Assembly (NCBI GenBank): GCA_023424135.1
Contig: JAFAEH010000238.1
Span: 1 to 7,829 of the forward strand
DNA length: 7,829 nucleotides
Source of the DNA: Actinomycetes bacterium
GTDB taxonomy: Bacteria; Actinomycetota; Actinomycetes; Actinomycetales; Cellulomonadaceae
Direction: 5' to 3'
A model generated the notes under the pieces. It did no database searches, was not told where the DNA came from, and was given only the letters and a program-made list of their open reading frames with translations. This document shows, one piece after another, positions 6,086-7,829 of this stretch (positions within the stretch are counted from its first letter, which is position 1; each line of letters starts with the position of its first letter). Both the position numbers and the translations under genes were made by a program.

Positions 6086-6108
6086 CCCGCACCTGGGGCG
6101 CGTGCGGG
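6086..6108. terminator. Short convergent hairpin between nhaA and SDR genes
   Basis: CCCGCAC (6086-6092) pairs with GTGCGGG (6102-6108) around a 9-nt loop, with a possible extra G-U pair outside. It sits in the 33-nt gap between two convergent stop codons, so it probably ends both transcripts. The stem is only 7 bp and there is no U-tract. Confidence 0.55.
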
Positions 6109-6116
6109 TGACCGGC

Positions 6117-6947
6117 TCAGACCGCCGGGTCGTCCTCGCCCCACGTCGCCAGGCGCAGCGTGCGCGCGTCGGTCGCCGCGATCGTCGGCGCAGCCGCCCG
6201 CAGCGAGGCGACCGTGTCGACGCCCGCACGCACGAACCGGCCCGACAGGTCGTCGAGGTCCCCGGCGGCGAAGCCGAGCACGAGGGACGCGACCTCCTGC
6301 GGTGACGTCCACTGCGAGCGGTCGGCGTGCACCGGCATGCCCGCGGTCATGTCCGTCGCGACGACACCGGGCGCCAGGTCGAGGACCCGCAGGCCCGCGT
6401 CGCCGTACTGCGCGTGCAGCTGCGTCGTGAACCGCGCGAGCGCGCCCTTGCTGATGGCGTAGCCGGTGTAGGACGTCATCGCCCGGTGCCCGGCGCCCGA
6501 GTTGATGTTGAGCACGCGCCCCCCACCGCGGGCGAGCAGGCCCGGCAGCACGGCGTGGGTCACCAGGAGCGGTCCACGCACGTTCGTCTCGACGACCCGC
6601 CACACGTCCTCGACGTCGTCGGCCCCGAACGGCTGCTCCGCCCGCTCGATCACGCCGGCGTTGTTGACGAGCAGCCCGACTCCCCCGTGCGTGGCCAGCC
6701 CGGCCTCGACGCGCGCGACGGCGTCGGCGACCTCGGTGGCGTCCACGAGGTCCGCGACCGCGACGGTCGTCGGCGCGCCGAGCGCACGCGTCTCGTCCGC
6801 GACCCCCTCGAGCTGCTCGCGGGTGCGCGCGACGAGCCCGAGCGCGTACCCCTCGCGTGCCAGGGCCAGGGCGAGCTCGCGGCCGATGCCGCGGCCGGCC
6901 CCGGTGACGAGTGCGGTGCGGGGGACGTCGATGTGCCTCGTGCTCAT
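6117..6947 (-). CDS. SDR family NAD(P)-dependent oxidoreductase
   Basis: This encodes a 276-residue classical short-chain dehydrogenase/reductase, a soluble Rossmann-fold enzyme that reduces or oxidises a carbonyl/alcohol. Visible in order are the dinucleotide loop TGAGRGIG (15-22), Arg41 after the second strand (suggesting NADPH), Asp66 in ADLVD, NNAG (95-98), Asn122, the catalytic Ser150 (INSGAG), and Tyr163/Lys167 in YAISK; then PG (193-194). The catalytic tetrad is complete. The last 35 residues (after GRFV) form the extension common in actinobacterial members of unknown substrate. The start is taken as ATG 6947 because the Rossmann strand follows within 10 residues. A GTG at 6965 is in frame, but neither has a good ribosome site. 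It is convergent with nhaA. The substrate cannot be inferred. Confidence 0.92.
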   Translation of the reverse strand: MSTRHIDVPRTALVTGAGRGIGRELALALAREGYALGLVARTREQLEGVADETRALGAPTTVAVADLVDATEVADAVARVEAGLATHGGVGLLVNNAGVIERAEQPFGADDVEDVWRVVETNVRGPLLVTHAVLPGLLARGGGRVLNINSGAGHRAMTSYTGYAISKGALARFTTQLHAQYGDAGLRVLDLAPGVVATDMTAGMPVHADRSQWTSPQEVASLVLGFAAGDLDDLSGRFVRAGVDTVASLRAAAPTIAATDARTLRLATWGEDDPAV

Positions 6948-6981
6948 CGCGCCATCGTCGCGCACGCCGGCGCGACGCCGC

Positions 6982-7019
6982 CATCCGTCACGGGATGCGA
7001 CCCGACGACGTGACGGATG
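6982..7019. terminator. 10-bp inverted repeat between SDR and DsbA-like genes
   Basis: CATCCGTCAC (6982-6991) and GTGACGGATG (7010-7019) form a perfect 10-bp stem around an 18-nt loop. It lies 24 nt after the DsbA-like stop on the minus strand, so a terminator is the simplest reading. It also sits about 35 bp upstream of the SDR start, where an operator could lie. A second GC hairpin (7027-7033 with 7037-7043, 3-nt loop) abuts the DsbA-like stop codon. Confidence 0.55.
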
Positions 7020-7043
7020 ACGGGCTCGCGCCGCCCCGGCGCG

Positions 7044-7601
7044 TCAGACCTGGTCGACCACCGCGCGCAGCGCCTCGAGCTCGACACGTCCGCGGTAGCG
7101 CACACCGTCGACGAGCAACGTCGGCGTGCCCGGGACGTCGAGCTCGATACCGCCCTCGTAGTCGGCCTGCACACCACGCGCGTAGCGGTCGGCGGACGGC
7201 CCGGCGACCTCGTCGGGGTCGAGGCCGAGCTCGCGCGCCCAGCCCGCGAGGTCGTCGTCCGTGAGCGCGTCCTGGTGCTCGAACAGCAGCCGCTGCATCT
7301 CCCAGAACCGCCCGTGGGCCCCGGCGGCCTCGGCCGCGAGCGCCGCGGCGAGCGCGTGCGGGTGCACCTGGAAGAGCGGGAAGTGCCGCCAGACGAGGCG
7401 GACGCGACCGTCGGACTCCTCGACGAGACGGCGCAGCACGGGCTCGGCGTCGCGGCAGTACGGGCACTCCAGGTCGCCGTACTCGACGATCGTCACGGGC
7501 GCGTCCGGGTCGCCGAGGACGTGGCGGTCCGGGTCGGCGCTCGGTACGGGGCGGGCGTCCGGTGACGGGCTCACGGGCGACGCGGTGGGCGACGAGGTCA
7601 T
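7044..7601 (-). CDS. DsbA-like thioredoxin-fold protein (CPYC)
   Basis: This encodes a 185-residue thiol-disulphide oxidoreductase-like protein of the DsbA/thioredoxin-4 group. Residues 1-28 are polar and Ser/Pro-rich with no signal peptide or membrane helix, so the protein is probably cytoplasmic. Strand VTIVEYGDLE leads into the active site CPYC (Cys46, Cys49). An inserted helical region follows, with the motif WRHFPLFQVHPHA (71-83) and FWEMQRLLFEHQDAL (99-113). The cis-proline loop is GTPT (Pro160), then a final helix. This pattern is the same as in thioredoxin domains fused to the C-terminus of some actinobacterial NhaA antiporters, and an nhaA gene lies about 1 kb away. ATG 7601 is the only reasonable start; its ribosome site is weak. 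The upstream epimerase gene ends 42 bp away on the same strand, with a small hairpin between. The reductant and substrate are unknown. Confidence 0.9.
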   Translation of the reverse strand: MTSSPTASPVSPSPDARPVPSADPDRHVLGDPDAPVTIVEYGDLECPYCRDAEPVLRRLVEESDGRVRLVWRHFPLFQVHPHALAAALAAEAAGAHGRFWEMQRLLFEHQDALTDDDLAGWARELGLDPDEVAGPSADRYARGVQADYEGGIELDVPGTPTLLVDGVRYRGRVELEALRAVVDQV

Positions 7602-7620
7602 GCGCCCAGCGTGCCGCGAC

Positions 7621-7636
7621 GTGCGCGTGCGCGCAC
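7621..7636 (-). terminator. Small GC hairpin after epimerase gene
   Basis: GTGCGC (7621-7626) pairs with GCGCAC (7631-7636) across a GTGC loop, 7 nt after the stop of the minus-strand epimerase gene and ahead of the DsbA-like gene. It could terminate or attenuate read-through. The stem is short, and such repeats are common in this base composition. Confidence 0.35.
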
Positions 7637-7643
7637 CCGGTGG

Positions 7644-7829
7644 CTACACGCGCCGGGGGCGCAGCGGCGGGCTGGCCGTCCCCGCGCCGGACGCGATGCC
7701 CTCGACCACCTCGTGCAGCGCCTCGACGGTCGTCCGGGTGGGCCGCCAGCCCAGCTCGCGGCGTGCGCGGGCGGTGTCGAGCAGCGGGGCCGCGAAGGCC
7801 ATGTCGAGCCAGCCCGGGCCCACGGGCAC
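7644..7829 (-). CDS. NAD-dependent epimerase/dehydratase, C-terminal part only
   Basis: Only the last 61 codons are in the window; the gene begins beyond the right edge. The visible part contains LLDTARARRELGWRPT, the typical segment near the end of extended SDR sugar-nucleotide epimerase/dehydratases, where the ARRELGW motif precedes the last helix. It then has EALHEVVEGIASGAG and a short TASPPLRP tail, common in actinobacterial NAD-dependent epimerases. The NAD-binding Gly motif and the Tyr-Lys pair lie outside the window, so activity and substrate cannot be assessed. The frame continues open to the last base, and no internal start needs to be assumed. Confidence 0.8.
   Translation of the reverse strand: MPVGPGWLDMAFAAPLLDTARARRELGWRPTRTTVEALHEVVEGIASGAGTASPPLRPRRV

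Overview
The window is very GC-rich (well above 70% by eye), with strong G/C third-position bias, several leaderless-looking starts and terminators that are GC hairpins without U-tracts. This points to a high-GC actinobacterium; the proteins look like those of a Cellulomonas-type member of the Micrococcales, though the genus is an inference. There is no RNA gene, CRISPR array, insertion sequence or phage gene, so this looks like ordinary chromosome.

Layout. At the left, on the minus strand, lie a flavodoxin-domain protein (41-565) and, upstream of it, a MarR-family regulator (672-1247). A 129-bp divergent intergenic region separates the regulator from a plus-strand stand-alone NYN-domain (PIN-like nuclease fold) protein (1377-1940). 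A perfect 15-bp hairpin (1949-1991) separates that gene from two tandem minus-strand paralogous lipoproteins with an alpha/beta-hydrolase fold (2020-2853 and 3001-3942). Next come a plus-strand HIT-family protein (4136-4582) and an NhaA-type Na+/H+ antiporter (4641-6083). A short convergent hairpin follows, then three minus-strand genes: an SDR oxidoreductase (6117-6947), a DsbA-like CPYC thioredoxin-fold protein (7044-7601) and the C-terminal end of an NAD-dependent epimerase/dehydratase (7644 to the window edge).

How they relate. MarR and the flavodoxin protein could be one transcription unit. HIT and NhaA are co-directional and may be co-transcribed. The two lipoproteins are clearly a duplication. 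They share not only the fold but also a matching promoter layout: an AAACGTTT palindrome, 17 nt, a TTG-type -35, 17-18 nt, a TANGAA -10, 6 nt, then the start codon. This suggests common control by an unknown regulator.

The most notable points are that shared promoter module, the loss of the nucleophile serine in one of the two paralogs (a likely pseudo-hydrolase), the replacement in NhaA of the lysine equivalent to E. coli Lys300 by asparagine, and a possible CTG start codon for NhaA. No wholly new multi-gene system is evident. The lipoprotein pair with its shared upstream palindrome is the best candidate for undescribed biology.
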